Below, one piece after another: positions 1 to 8,593 of a stretch of DNA of 49,689 nt. Every line of letters begins with the position of its first letter. The first letter of the stretch is position 1. The notes below the pieces were generated by a model that was not told the origin of the DNA, did not search any database, and was given only the letters and a program-made list of their open reading frames with translations. Origin of the DNA: Chitinophagaceae bacterium (GTDB lineage: Bacteria > Bacteroidota > Bacteroidia > Chitinophagales > Chitinophagaceae); NCBI GenBank assembly GCA_014379345.1, contig JACMLY010000065.1, positions 1 to 49,689 of the forward strand, given 5' to 3'. The position numbers and the translations under genes are program-made.

Positions 1-1611
1 AACCTGGTACTGATTCCACCGCTCGTATTTGTTATTGAAGATATTATTCATCTGAAGCCAGAGATTAAAGTTCTTTGTGATGCGGAATTCGGCTCCGGCA
101 TTCAAATCAAATGCAGCTCCACCTTTGTAGTTGGTATTGTTTTTTTTGTACTGCGCACCATCCCAGGCCCACAGATCAGACCGGATCCAGAGATCTTTCA
201 ACACCTGCCAGCGCAATCCAGCAGTAAATTCAATGGGCAAGATACCCCAGGCTTTTTTCTCCTGCTCCAGCTTGCTGAACTGGTTCCAGTTCAACGCGGC
301 CTTTGCGCTGAATTGTTCACCTCTCGCATACTCCACTTCTCCGTGTACCTGAAATTGATTCAATTGAGGTTCATAAATAATTTCGAATGTTTTTCCATCA
401 TCCGGATCGTTTACAAAAAGTGGAATATTTCTATGTTGCTGAATCCCTGCTTTGGCGGAATAGCTGAAATGATTTCCCAGGGAACCTTTGAAACCTCCAT
501 ACACCTCCGTTACGCGGGTGTTCTTCAGCAAACTGTCTGTAGGTTGGGCAAGCCAGGGATTGATAGAAGCAAAACGTTGATACGATCCTTTGTTATAATA
601 ACCTATCCAACCGAACTGTAAAGTAAATCGCTGGTCATTCGTATTGACGTCTGCCATAAAATTCGGGAGCATATGATAATTTTTCATTTCCCACGATGGC
701 GTAAGCCCTGCCTGAAAGTAAAGGTTAGGCGTTTTGAAAAGGACCGCTGGTGAGATCAGATAATAATTATTACTGACGGAAGACTTCTTCCCCGACCTAT
801 CAAGGCGATAATTAGTAAGGTCTGCGGTCAATCCCAATTTAAATCCCACCGTTTCACCGAACGTTTTTTCCAAAGGCAGGTTTACAACCGTGTTGGCTTC
901 AGAAGCCTTTGCAGTATGGTTATCACTAAACACGCTTACCCTCACACTGGGGTTATAAGAAAGTCCGAACTCGGTAGGTATTATGTTGCGGAAATGAAGC
1001 TTTCCTTCAATCGTTTGGAAACGTTGCTTTAATTGCTGTTTTGAGTATTGCAATGTTTCCGGTTTAAATCCATATAAAAAATATTCATCGCTGCTAAAAC
1101 CGATCCCGCCATTCCATTCATGATTATTCAATGTTTTGTAGGTTGCCGTTGCTCCCACTCTTGTCAGACTATTTTTCTGAAAAGGAAGATCTCCTTTTGA
1201 AGTATAGTGATCGGCGAACACATTAAAGAAAGTGTTTTTGCTATCACCAAAACTAAAGCCGGCCTTCAGGAATGGCTGATGCACATTGCCGATCCCTACT
1301 TTGATGTAGTTACTGTATTGCCAGGCCGTCATCGAATCTGCCTGTAATGCAACAGGTTTTAATTCGGCCGGCTGATAAGTAAAAAATAAATTATGCGAAG
1401 GAATATTATAAGATAATTTTGGCCTGGTTGTATCAGCCACCGGTGGCGCCGCATTAAAATTGATCTTGGCAGCCTCCCTCAAAACAGGTTTGAAAGTAGA
1501 GGTAATATCAATGGTTTTTTTCTTCGATGTATCCTGGGCAAATGCACCAACCCCACATAAAAGGATCACCGTTCCTGCTGAAATTCTTTTTGCCATTTTT
1601 TTATTCATCAT
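1..1611 (-). CDS. Outer-membrane beta-barrel protein, TonB-receptor-like (partial, 3' end off window)
   Basis: This is an open frame of 537 codons that reads from 1611 to base 1 without a stop, so the C-terminus lies outside the window. Met codons in frame at 1611, 1608 and 1596 are all possible starts; each leaves a signal peptide ending around FAQ. A short linker follows that mentions a putative plug-less N-terminus (TFKPVLREAAKINF), and then many alternating aromatic/polar beta strands typical of a barrel, ending near NNIFNNKYERW, a phrase typical of the last strands of TonB-dependent receptors. No clear plug domain or carboxypeptidase-like domain is seen. It lies 83 bp downstream of the TPR gene on the same strand, so the two are probably co-transcribed and may act together in the envelope. 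The substrate is unknown. Confidence 0.75.
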   Translation of the reverse strand, partial: MMNKKMAKRISAGTVILLCGVGAFAQDTSKKKTIDITSTFKPVLREAAKINFNAAPPVADTTRPKLSYNIPSHNLFFTYQPAELKPVALQADSMTAWQYSNYIKVGIGNVHQPFLKAGFSFGDSKNTFFNVFADHYTSKGDLPFQKNSLTRVGATATYKTLNNHEWNGGIGFSSDEYFLYGFKPETLQYSKQQLKQRFQTIEGKLHFRNIIPTEFGLSYNPSVRVSVFSDNHTAKASEANTVVNLPLEKTFGETVGFKLGLTADLTNYRLDRSGKKSSVSNNYYLISPAVLFKTPNLYFQAGLTPSWEMKNYHMLPNFMADVNTNDQRFTLQFGWIGYYNKGSYQRFASINPWLAQPTDSLLKNTRVTEVYGGFKGSLGNHFSYSAKAGIQQHRNIPLFVNDPDDGKTFEIIYEPQLNQFQVHGEVEYARGEQFSAKAALNWNQFSKLEQEKKAWGILPIEFTAGLRWQVLKDLWIRSDLWAWDGAQYKKNNTNYKGGAAFDLNAGAEFRITKNFNLWLQMNNIFNNKYERWNQYQV

Positions 1612-1659
1612 TTGATATTCTCATTTTTAATCCAAGAAATCTATTCACCGCTCTCCCAA

Positions 1660-1697
1660 CTTTAAACCTTAAACCTTAAACCTTAAACTTTAAACTA
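1660..1697. repeat. 7-bp tandem repeat, word TTAAACC
   Basis: At least four consecutive 7-bp units of the type AACCTTA/AACTTTA run right up to and over the stop codon of the TPR gene (TAG at 1697-1695). The same word family recurs at 19331-19379 and 19447-19481. Confidence 0.8.
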
Positions 1698-4600
1698 ACT
1701 CCCCACCTTGCTCTCCTTCTTCTCTTCCTCCTCTACCAGTTTCAATTTCCTGTCTGCTTCCTGGCGCAGGTCCTCTACTTTCGCATTATCGATCACACTG
1801 CGGAAAGTTGCCTTAGCATTGAAATAATCCTTCTGTTTAAAATACACGTCTCCTAATAATAAATACGCTTTTGTAACCCAGTTCTCGTATGAGCCTGCTT
1901 TACTGATCACTTCAAAAGCAGCCTTCTCTGCATCGGCAAATCGGTTCTGTGAAAAGAAACAGTTCGCAATTTCGAACCTTGCCTCAGCACCATACGCCGA
2001 TTTACTCAATGCTGCAATACTGCGATAATTAGTAATAGCCAGTTCACACTGGTTGTTGTTTTGATACGATTTTGCGATGGCCATATTCGCCAACACCTTG
2101 TCGTCGGTGCCCGCGCTTTTTTGATTGAGTAATTCTTTGGCATTGGCCACTGCCTCATTCCATTTTTGTAACTGGTACTGGCTGCGCAACAGACCTCGCA
2201 TTGCTTCCAGTTTATTTTCCTGCGTAGAAGAAAAATCCTTTAACCTGTTGTAATATTTTTCTGCTTTCTCATAATTTTTCAGATCGAAGAAGTTGATACG
2301 TGCGGCCTGCAACAATGATTTTTCACCAAACTTATGCGGGGCTTTGTCGCCAAGTGTTTCATATCCAGCAACAGCTTTCGCCCAATCTTTCTGGTTCAGG
2401 TATATTTCGCTTTTATAATACAGCGCTTCCAGCGAATACTTGCCATCGGGGAAACGGCCAAGATAATCTTCAAACTTCTTTGCCGCAGCTGCAAAATTTC
2501 CATTGTTAAATTGCACTTCCGCCTCCTCGTAAGCCAACTGATCCTCCTGCGTGGTTGAAATATCCTTGCCCATGTTGCGGGCAAAATTCACATATTCATT
2601 CGTCCTGCCCTCTTCAACATAAATCCCCTTTGCATTTTCCAGTGCTTCTTCTGCCTCCGGCGAATTGGGATATTGCTGCAAAAGCGCCGTGTATTGTTTC
2701 AGTGCTTCTGTATTATTTTCGAGATTATAATAAGCCAAACCCAATTTCAGGAAAGCCTTTGGCTTTAGAGATGAATTAGGGTCATTCACTACGTTCTTAA
2801 GAAAAGGGATCGCTTCGCGATATTGCTCATTGGAGAGATAGGTGTTCGCCACCTCCAGATTTGCATCAGGTATAAGGGTTGAAGCCGGGTACTTGCGGCT
2901 TATTGACAGTAACAGGTTGATCTTTTCCTTTCCGTTACTTACACCCGCAACCATTGCCTTTTGAAATGTGGCGTAATCTCCGCCTGCCCATGAAAAATCA
3001 AGTACTTTATTGTACATAGCGAGAGCCTTGGTATACTCGCGGTTCATGAAATAACTGTCGGCCATCCGGATATATGCATCCTGTTCGATTGGTGCTGAAT
3101 TAATACGGGGCGTTGTAACGATCTGTTCAAAAAAGCCCAATGCCTGCCGATAGTTTTCCTTCTTGAGAAAGCTATATCCCAAATTATATTTTGCATTGGT
3201 CGGGTTCACCTCGCCATTCACGGCATTGCTTTTAAGGTATTCGAAATAATACCGTATTGCCTCATCAATATTGTTTAGGCGATAGGCAATTTCCCCTTTC
3301 CAGAATTGTATATAGGGAAGTACGGAACGATTATTCGGATCTTTTTCTGCTTTTGTCAGCAATTCATTGGCAGAAACAAGCATCCCGTCATTGATCAACT
3401 CCGTAGCCCGGCCATATAAAATCTGGGGATAAACCTTTTTGGCGTTTTGCGAAGGCGATTTCAAGCCCTCCATAAGTGCAAGCGCATCTTTATAATTATT
3501 GGTATTCGCCAATACGCCCACCAACAATTCCTTCGCTTCAACATTGTATTCAGAGTTTGGATAGGTCTGCAGGAACTTTTGTAACTCTGTCAGTGCCACG
3601 TCCTGGTATCCCAGTTCATAAGAGAGCTTGGCATAATTGTACATAGAGATCTCCCGCTGCTTTGCATTGCTGCTATTGGAAGCACAAAAAAGAAAGGCAT
3701 TGCGTGCATTTGCTTTTTGTCCTGTTTTCAGGTATGCATCGCCAAGCAGGTACATTGAATTCTGTGCTAAAGAATCGGTCTCGCCTCCCAACTGCTTAAA
3801 ACCTTCGATGGCTTTGCTCCAATTACCTGCCTGGTAATAACTGAATGAAAGTTCATAAAGATCTTCACGGCTCACCTTTTTTGATTTGCCAACATAAGCT
3901 TCCAGGTAAGGACGTGCCTTATCAAATTGCTTTTTTTCGTAGTAAGCATGACCCACCAGTTGACGTAATTCGAGATCATAATACTGGTTGCCTTTCGCCA
4001 ACCTGGCTTCGGCATACTGCAATGCTTTATCTTTCTGATTGGTCGAATAATAGATATTCGCGATGTAATAAGGAACTACTTTGCCATACTCTTCATGATT
4101 TTCGACGATCGTAAACGCCTCCAGCGCGTCCTTAAAGTTCCTGTCATAAAAAGCCAGAAATCCATAGTAATAGTTTGCATCCCTATAATTCGGATCCTTT
4201 GGTAATTGCCGGATCGTATTCAACATGGGCTTTGCGAGATCAAATTGCTGCGAAGTAAAATACGAATACCCCAAATGGAATTTAAGATCTGCAATTTCAC
4301 GATTGCTCAGATTGTCGATGCTGACCTTTTCAAATGCAGGAATAGCCTGTGGATAATCCTGTTTTCTGAAATAATATTCGGCAAGATGAAAACTCATCAT
4401 CTGTACACGTGAAGCATTATCTTCCAGCTCAATGAACTCCTTAGCCAGGGTTACCGCCGTTTCTTCATTTTGTTTAAGCGCACATACTATCGTATAGTAT
4501 TTCACCTCCTGGTAATTGAGCGCCTTATTACTCCGGTCGGTTTCACGTTGCTTTAACTGAAGGTCTTTCAGTAATGGATAGGCAAGACTATACTGTTCTT

Positions 4601-4721
4601 TTTGAAAATATTCTTTAGCCTGGTTAAAACTGCCCTGTGGATCATTGATAAAGCTGGATTGCTGAGCTGCGGAAAATAGGCAGAGGCTGATCAGGGTGAA
4701 AAAAAGCGTGGCTTGTTTCAT
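1695..4721 (-). CDS. Large secreted tetratricopeptide-repeat protein
   Basis: A 1008-residue protein with an N-terminal signal peptide (hydrophobic stretch 5-18, Ala-Gln cleavage site near 20). Nearly the whole chain consists of TPR-type helical pairs; many units carry the A...Y...G.. and N.P pattern (for example around residues 205-260, 480-560, 655-700 and 920-1000). The C-terminus is a charged E/K tail. TPR arrays of this size in Bacteroidota are usually periplasmic or outer-membrane scaffolds, so I infer a structural or assembly role. It is first in a probable two-gene operon with the downstream beta-barrel protein. A promoter-like sequence lies about 80 bp upstream. There is no enzymatic motif, and the exact partner is unknown. 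Confidence 0.85.
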   Translation of the reverse strand: MKQATLFFTLISLCLFSAAQQSSFINDPQGSFNQAKEYFQKEQYSLAYPLLKDLQLKQRETDRSNKALNYQEVKYYTIVCALKQNEETAVTLAKEFIELEDNASRVQMMSFHLAEYYFRKQDYPQAIPAFEKVSIDNLSNREIADLKFHLGYSYFTSQQFDLAKPMLNTIRQLPKDPNYRDANYYYGFLAFYDRNFKDALEAFTIVENHEEYGKVVPYYIANIYYSTNQKDKALQYAEARLAKGNQYYDLELRQLVGHAYYEKKQFDKARPYLEAYVGKSKKVSREDLYELSFSYYQAGNWSKAIEGFKQLGGETDSLAQNSMYLLGDAYLKTGQKANARNAFLFCASNSSNAKQREISMYNYAKLSYELGYQDVALTELQKFLQTYPNSEYNVEAKELLVGVLANTNNYKDALALMEGLKSPSQNAKKVYPQILYGRATELINDGMLVSANELLTKAEKDPNNRSVLPYIQFWKGEIAYRLNNIDEAIRYYFEYLKSNAVNGEVNPTNAKYNLGYSFLKKENYRQALGFFEQIVTTPRINSAPIEQDAYIRMADSYFMNREYTKALAMYNKVLDFSWAGGDYATFQKAMVAGVSNGKEKINLLLSISRKYPASTLIPDANLEVANTYLSNEQYREAIPFLKNVVNDPNSSLKPKAFLKLGLAYYNLENNTEALKQYTALLQQYPNSPEAEEALENAKGIYVEEGRTNEYVNFARNMGKDISTTQEDQLAYEEAEVQFNNGNFAAAAKKFEDYLGRFPDGKYSLEALYYKSEIYLNQKDWAKAVAGYETLGDKAPHKFGEKSLLQAARINFFDLKNYEKAEKYYNRLKDFSSTQENKLEAMRGLLRSQYQLQKWNEAVANAKELLNQKSAGTDDKVLANMAIAKSYQNNNQCELAITNYRSIAALSKSAYGAEARFEIANCFFSQNRFADAEKAAFEVISKAGSYENWVTKAYLLLGDVYFKQKDYFNAKATFRSVIDNAKVEDLRQEADRKLKLVEEEEKKESKVGS

Positions 4722-5046
4722 CTGTATTTAAATTGTCTTTTAAGGGCAGATGGAACTTTCATTTGTTGCATCAGGCAATTGCGCCAGGATGATGATAGGT
4801 ATCCAAAAATATGATCCAATTCCAATGTCCTTAATGCTGGTAACGTGGTAAAGTTTCTAATTATTTTATCCTCAACCAAACATCGTTCCAAACACCTGTG
4901 GATAAGTACCTAGATTAACATTTCGTTTTGATAAAGATTGATTTCATGGCAATTTTTTTTCCTGCCGTTTTGTTGCACTGGTACAGGTAAAATGAAATTT
5001 TTGTACGCACTAAAAAAGAGATTTCTTTACGTCCCAATTCAACAAT
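4722..5046. other. Intergenic region between divergent genes
   Basis: 325 bp between the TPR gene (minus) and the DoxX gene (plus). Apart from the candidate promoter at 4804-4834 I see no gene, terminator or repeat. A lone TGTGGATAA at 4898-4906 matches a DnaA box but is expected by chance. Confidence 0.6.
4804..4834 (-). promoter_or_regulatory. Candidate Bacteroidota promoter for the TPR gene
   Basis: On the minus strand there is a perfect TAnnTTTG box (TATTTTTG, 4811-4804) with TTA instead of TTG 20 bp upstream (4834-4832). The start of transcription would be about 75 bp upstream of the TPR start codon. Confidence 0.4.
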
Positions 5047-5454
5047 ATGAAAAAACTTTTATCAACCAGGTACTCTGCTTCAGCATTCAATATCGCTATG
5101 CTGATACTGCGTGTGGGATTTGCAGGCCTGCTACTTCCTCACGGGTACGACAAGCTTGTGCACTTTGCAGCTAATGAAAAGGGCATGATCAACTTATTAG
5201 GCATTGGGCAAACCATGTCATTGGCCCTTGTGATTTTTGCTGAATTTTTCTGCGCATTGTTCGTATTACTCGGTTTGTTCACCCGTTTGGCTTCGATTCC
5301 ATTGATTATATCCATGATCGTCGCTGTCACTATCGCTCATAATGGAAGATTCTTTGGTGACGGCGAACATGCGGCCATGTACGCAGTCGGGTTTTTGGTC
5401 CTCCTGTTGGTCGGCCCCGGTAAGATTAGCATTGACGGGATGATGGGGAAATGA
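5047..5454 (+). CDS. DoxX family membrane protein
   Basis: A 135-residue hydrophobic protein with four predicted membrane helices (about 17-35, 55-76, 79-99 and 110-128). It carries the family's early ILR.GFAGLLLPHGYDKL segment and the FAEFFCALFVLLGLFTRLA stretch, both characteristic of DoxX/DoxD-like proteins. Members are small inner-membrane proteins linked to quinone or oxidative-stress chemistry, but the specific activity of this one cannot be read from sequence. The start at 5047 gives a short basic N-terminus (MKKLLSTRYS) before the first helix; the longer upstream frame at 4938 is in another reading frame. It is monocistronic and convergent with dacB across a repeat block. Confidence 0.85.
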   Translation: MKKLLSTRYSASAFNIAMLILRVGFAGLLLPHGYDKLVHFAANEKGMINLLGIGQTMSLALVIFAEFFCALFVLLGLFTRLASIPLIISMIVAVTIAHNGRFFGDGEHAAMYAVGFLVLLLVGPGKISIDGMMGK

Positions 5455-5457
5455 TTT

Positions 5458-5602
5458 GAAGTACGATGTGCGAAGTTTGAAGTAAGAAGTACGATGTGCG
5501 AAGTTTGAAGTAAGAAGTACGATGTACGAAGTACGACGAGAGGAGTTATGATTTAAAGGCAGATGCACATCTCACTTCGTACTTCGTACTTCGTACATCT
5601 TC
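5458..5602. repeat. 7-bp tandem repeat with 28-bp super-period and inverted partner
   Basis: From 5458 to 5541 there are twelve consecutive 7-mers of the GAAGTAC type. Four different 7-mers form a 28-bp unit that is repeated twice exactly and then begins a third time. The complementary word CTTCGTA occurs three times in tandem at 5574-5595, so the block can fold into a long hairpin. It fills the gap between the convergent doxX-like gene and dacB and could act as a two-way terminator. Confidence 0.85.
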
Positions 5603-5604
5603 TA

Positions 5605-7017
5605 TCACTTCAACACATCCAACACCCTGTACATCTTTTTCACGATATCTCCGGAGGAACCATTGTAGTTGTTGACAATGATCGCAAATATGTATTCTTT
5701 GCCGGTTTTTGATACATGATAGCCTGCAAAAGATCGGGCGCCTCCTATCGAACCGCTTTTTATTTTCATCCCGTTATAAACAGGCAATGCTCCATAGAAT
5801 GATTGAAACCAGGAGCTGGTTTTTGCATACTGTAACACTTTCACAAGCGTGTGAGTGGTTATGCGATTTTGAGGGGATAAGCCGCTTCCATCAACAATAT
5901 TGATGGCGGATAGTTCAATACCGCGTTGGTTCCAGAAATCTTTAATGACCTGCACTCCCTTTTCTGTTGATCCGAAGCCGGATTTTTGCCTTGCCAATGT
6001 TTTAATAAGGGCTTCTCCATAAAGGTTAATGCTCTTTTTAAGAAACCAATAATTAATGCTGTCAAGTGGTGGCGAAAGAATACTATCCAATATGGATTTC
6101 GGATAGGCCCATTCCATATTATTGGAGAGCTTGTTGATGTAGAATTTGAAATCCTTATCAACGGTTATGTTACTGCGACTTAAAATATTTTTTAGCTGGT
6201 TCCCGAATTGCATCGGTGGATTGGGCATTGAGCCGGAAATGGTAAAACCTCCACCCATTGGAATGGTGCCGGTTGTAAAACCAAAGAGTGAATAAGGAGC
6301 CAGATAGATATATGCATTATCACCACTTCCTTTTTTGCCCGTTGTGATGGTATTAGTAAGAAAAAAACCATTCCCTTCTCCGATGGGGCTTATAATTTTT
6401 GTTGTGTCGCCAATCTTCGCACCAGGTTTTAAAATGAGATCGTACTGATTTTCGCGCCAGTTAAAACCCCAACTACCAGCACCATAATAATTTCCTATAT
6501 CCTGCCATATCCATCCATCAGGAACTGACTGGATTGAAAAGCCTGATTCTTCTGTATAGATACTTCCATTAATACGCCTGATATTATTTTGTTGTAAAGT
6601 ATGTAGAATATTCTCCAACACATTTTCTTCATTAGTTTCTGCAAAACGCCAGCTTCCAAGAGTTGGATCGGCACTTCCTATTATAAAAAAATCTCCTTTC
6701 AGTACACCATTCTCAATAATACCATTGTAGCCCAATCTTGTTTTGTATCTGAAATCGCTTCCCAATAATTCAAACGCAGTTACACTGGTAATGAGCTTTT
6801 GAGTGCTGGCGGGTGCCAGGCCCATCTGTGCATTTTTTTCAAAAAGCGGCTTTCCTGTTTTCGCATCTGTTACATAAAAACTTACAATGCCATGTCGAAG
6901 TTGTGAATCCTTTTCTAAGGCGCCCACGGCCGTCTTCAGTTTCTCAATGACTGACTGAGCCTGAATATCGGCCAGGATCGGAATGAATATCCAACACAAC
7001 AAACAAACTTTTTTCAT
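5605..7017 (-). CDS. dacB: D-alanyl-D-alanine carboxypeptidase/endopeptidase, PBP4 class
   Basis: A 470-residue periplasmic serine peptidase of the peptidase S13 family, which trims or cuts peptide cross-links in peptidoglycan. A signal peptide covers residues 1-20. All three penicillin-binding motifs are present: S71-T-Q-K74 (catalytic Ser), S329-I-N331 in the family context KKSxNxYxEALIK, and K420-S-G422. The long insertion between the first two motifs (about 75-325) is typical of PBP4 and matches the family's usual 450-480 residues. It starts 56 bp from cinA, transcribed divergently, and ends against the 7-bp repeat block. The start at 7017 gives a normal signal peptide. Confidence 0.93.
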   Translation of the reverse strand: MKKVCLLCWIFIPILADIQAQSVIEKLKTAVGALEKDSQLRHGIVSFYVTDAKTGKPLFEKNAQMGLAPASTQKLITSVTAFELLGSDFRYKTRLGYNGIIENGVLKGDFFIIGSADPTLGSWRFAETNEENVLENILHTLQQNNIRRINGSIYTEESGFSIQSVPDGWIWQDIGNYYGAGSWGFNWRENQYDLILKPGAKIGDTTKIISPIGEGNGFFLTNTITTGKKGSGDNAYIYLAPYSLFGFTTGTIPMGGGFTISGSMPNPPMQFGNQLKNILSRSNITVDKDFKFYINKLSNNMEWAYPKSILDSILSPPLDSINYWFLKKSINLYGEALIKTLARQKSGFGSTEKGVQVIKDFWNQRGIELSAINIVDGSGLSPQNRITTHTLVKVLQYAKTSSWFQSFYGALPVYNGMKIKSGSIGGARSFAGYHVSKTGKEYIFAIIVNNYNGSSGDIVKKMYRVLDVLK

Positions 7018-7073
7018 ACTTCCCGTGTTCTTTACTTTGCACTCAAATTAATTGATTTCTTTTAATCAGTTTT

Positions 7074-8336
7074 ATGGTTAATGCAAGCATTATTACGATA
7101 GGTGATGAATTATTGATCGGCCAGGTTATTGATACCAACAGTGCATGGATGGCACAGGAGCTGAACAAAATAGGTGTTTGGGTCAAGCGCCGGGTAGCAG
7201 TAGGTGATGTAAAAGAGGATATATGGAATGCATTAGAGGAAGAGAGCAGGCATTCGCAACTCATTTTGATCACCGGCGGCCTGGGGCCTACCGCGGATGA
7301 TATTACGAAACCATTGCTATGCAATTATTTTAATGCGAAGCCTGTGATCAATGAAGACGTTTTGAAACACATCACTCATCTTTTTGAAAATATCTTTCGG
7401 CGTCCCTTGACAGAAAACAACAGAAAGCAGGCTGAAGTTCCTAATACCTGTTCCGTACTCTTTAATAAACTGGGAACCGCACCCGGAATGTGGTTTGAAA
7501 AACAGGGAAAAGTTTTTATTTCCCTTCCCGGGGTTCCGCTTGAAATGAAAGGGATCATGAAGGATATTGTATTGACGAAACTTCGGGATCATTTTTCTAT
7601 GGCAGTGATCTCTCACAGAACATTACTTACGGCAGGGGTCGGCGAATCGATATTGGCTGATCATATTAAAGAGTGGGAATCAGGATTGCCTTCGCATATA
7701 AAACTCGCATACCTGCCCAACTATGGAATGGTCCGTTTACGTCTTACTTCTACCGGCACGGATAAAACATTATTGGAAAACGAAATCCAGGCACAATTCG
7801 AGCGGGTAAAAAATCTTGCTGCCGAATGGCTGGTGACAGATGAAGACCTCACGATGCCACAGGTGCTCAGTCAATTACTGAAAGAAAAAAATAAGATCGT
7901 CGGCACTGCTGAAAGCTGTACCGGAGGGTATATCGCCCACTTGCTAACGCGTGAGGCCGGGGCATCCGATAAATACAACGGAAGCATCGTCAGTTATTCA
8001 AACCTTGTTAAAAAAGATATTTTGAAAGTTAGTCCCGAAACTATCGCCAGCGCTGGTGCAGTGAGTGAAGAAACTGTTCTGCAAATGGTGAAAGGAGCCA
8101 TTGAGGTTTTGAAATCAGATTATGCAATTGCTACTTCAGGTATCATGGGACCAGATGGCGGCAGTCCCCAAAAACCCGTGGGCACTGTGTGGATAGCAGT
8201 GGGTAATAAGAACTCAATGACTGCTCATAAATTTCAATTCCGGTTCGACAGGATACGAAATATCGAACTAACGGCGAATACTGCGCTGAATATGTTACGT
8301 AAATTCATTCTCTCTGACAATGACAAGGCTATTTAA
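7074..8336 (+). CDS. cinA: CinA family protein (NMN deamidase / competence-damage protein)
   Basis: A 420-residue two-domain protein of usual CinA length. The N-terminal molybdopterin-binding-like domain (1-170) begins with ASIITIGDELLIGQVIDTN and includes the ITGGLGPTADDITK loop. The C-terminal PncC-type domain (about 255-415) carries the TAESCTGGYIAHLLT, GSIVSYSN and ATSGIMGPDGGSPQKPVGTVW motifs of nicotinamide mononucleotide amidohydrolases, which recycle pyridine nucleotides. In many bacteria the N-terminal domain has ADP-ribose pyrophosphatase activity; whether it does here is not visible. The gene is transcribed divergently from dacB and appears to stand alone. Confidence 0.95.
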   Translation: MVNASIITIGDELLIGQVIDTNSAWMAQELNKIGVWVKRRVAVGDVKEDIWNALEEESRHSQLILITGGLGPTADDITKPLLCNYFNAKPVINEDVLKHITHLFENIFRRPLTENNRKQAEVPNTCSVLFNKLGTAPGMWFEKQGKVFISLPGVPLEMKGIMKDIVLTKLRDHFSMAVISHRTLLTAGVGESILADHIKEWESGLPSHIKLAYLPNYGMVRLRLTSTGTDKTLLENEIQAQFERVKNLAAEWLVTDEDLTMPQVLSQLLKEKNKIVGTAESCTGGYIAHLLTREAGASDKYNGSIVSYSNLVKKDILKVSPETIASAGAVSEETVLQMVKGAIEVLKSDYAIATSGIMGPDGGSPQKPVGTVWIAVGNKNSMTAHKFQFRFDRIRNIELTANTALNMLRKFILSDNDKAI

Positions 8337-8560
8337 GATTGATTGGATGGAAAGGAGGATATTTTGCCAGGTGGTTGAAGAAATTTCCTTGTACAATGCA
8401 ACTCATCGGCGCTATGAGTTTTAATTAATCTGTTTCGTTTACCTTTGGCGCTGTTATTGTATTTCGTCTTTGCTTGCGAGTAGCCGATTGCAAAAGTGTC
8501 GCGCATGGAGCGGACAAGTAATGATTATAATACAGTAATAGCTGGATACAAATAAAAAAT

Positions 8561-8588
8561 CGTACATCTAACATCTAAAATCTCACAT
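8561..8588. repeat. 7-bp tandem repeat, word CTAACAT
   Basis: Four in-phase 7-mers (CGTACAT, CTAACAT, CTAAAAT, CTCACAT) end 5 bp before the E2 start codon at 8594, so they would lie in the 5' leader of that mRNA. Confidence 0.7.
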
Positions 8589-8593
8589 GAATT

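Noticed and set aside
131..621. Two overlapping plus-strand open frames
   Set aside because: They lie antisense to the barrel gene and show no domain, signal or coding bias of their own.
4898..4906. DnaA-box match (TGTGGATAA) upstream of the DoxX gene
   Set aside because: A single site; one or two are expected by chance in a window of this size, and no AT-rich unwinding region or dnaA/gyrase-type neighbours are present.
5458..5602. Possible CRISPR array
   Set aside because: Regular repeats, but the period is 7 and 28 bp with no unique spacers and no cas genes; it is a simple tandem repeat.
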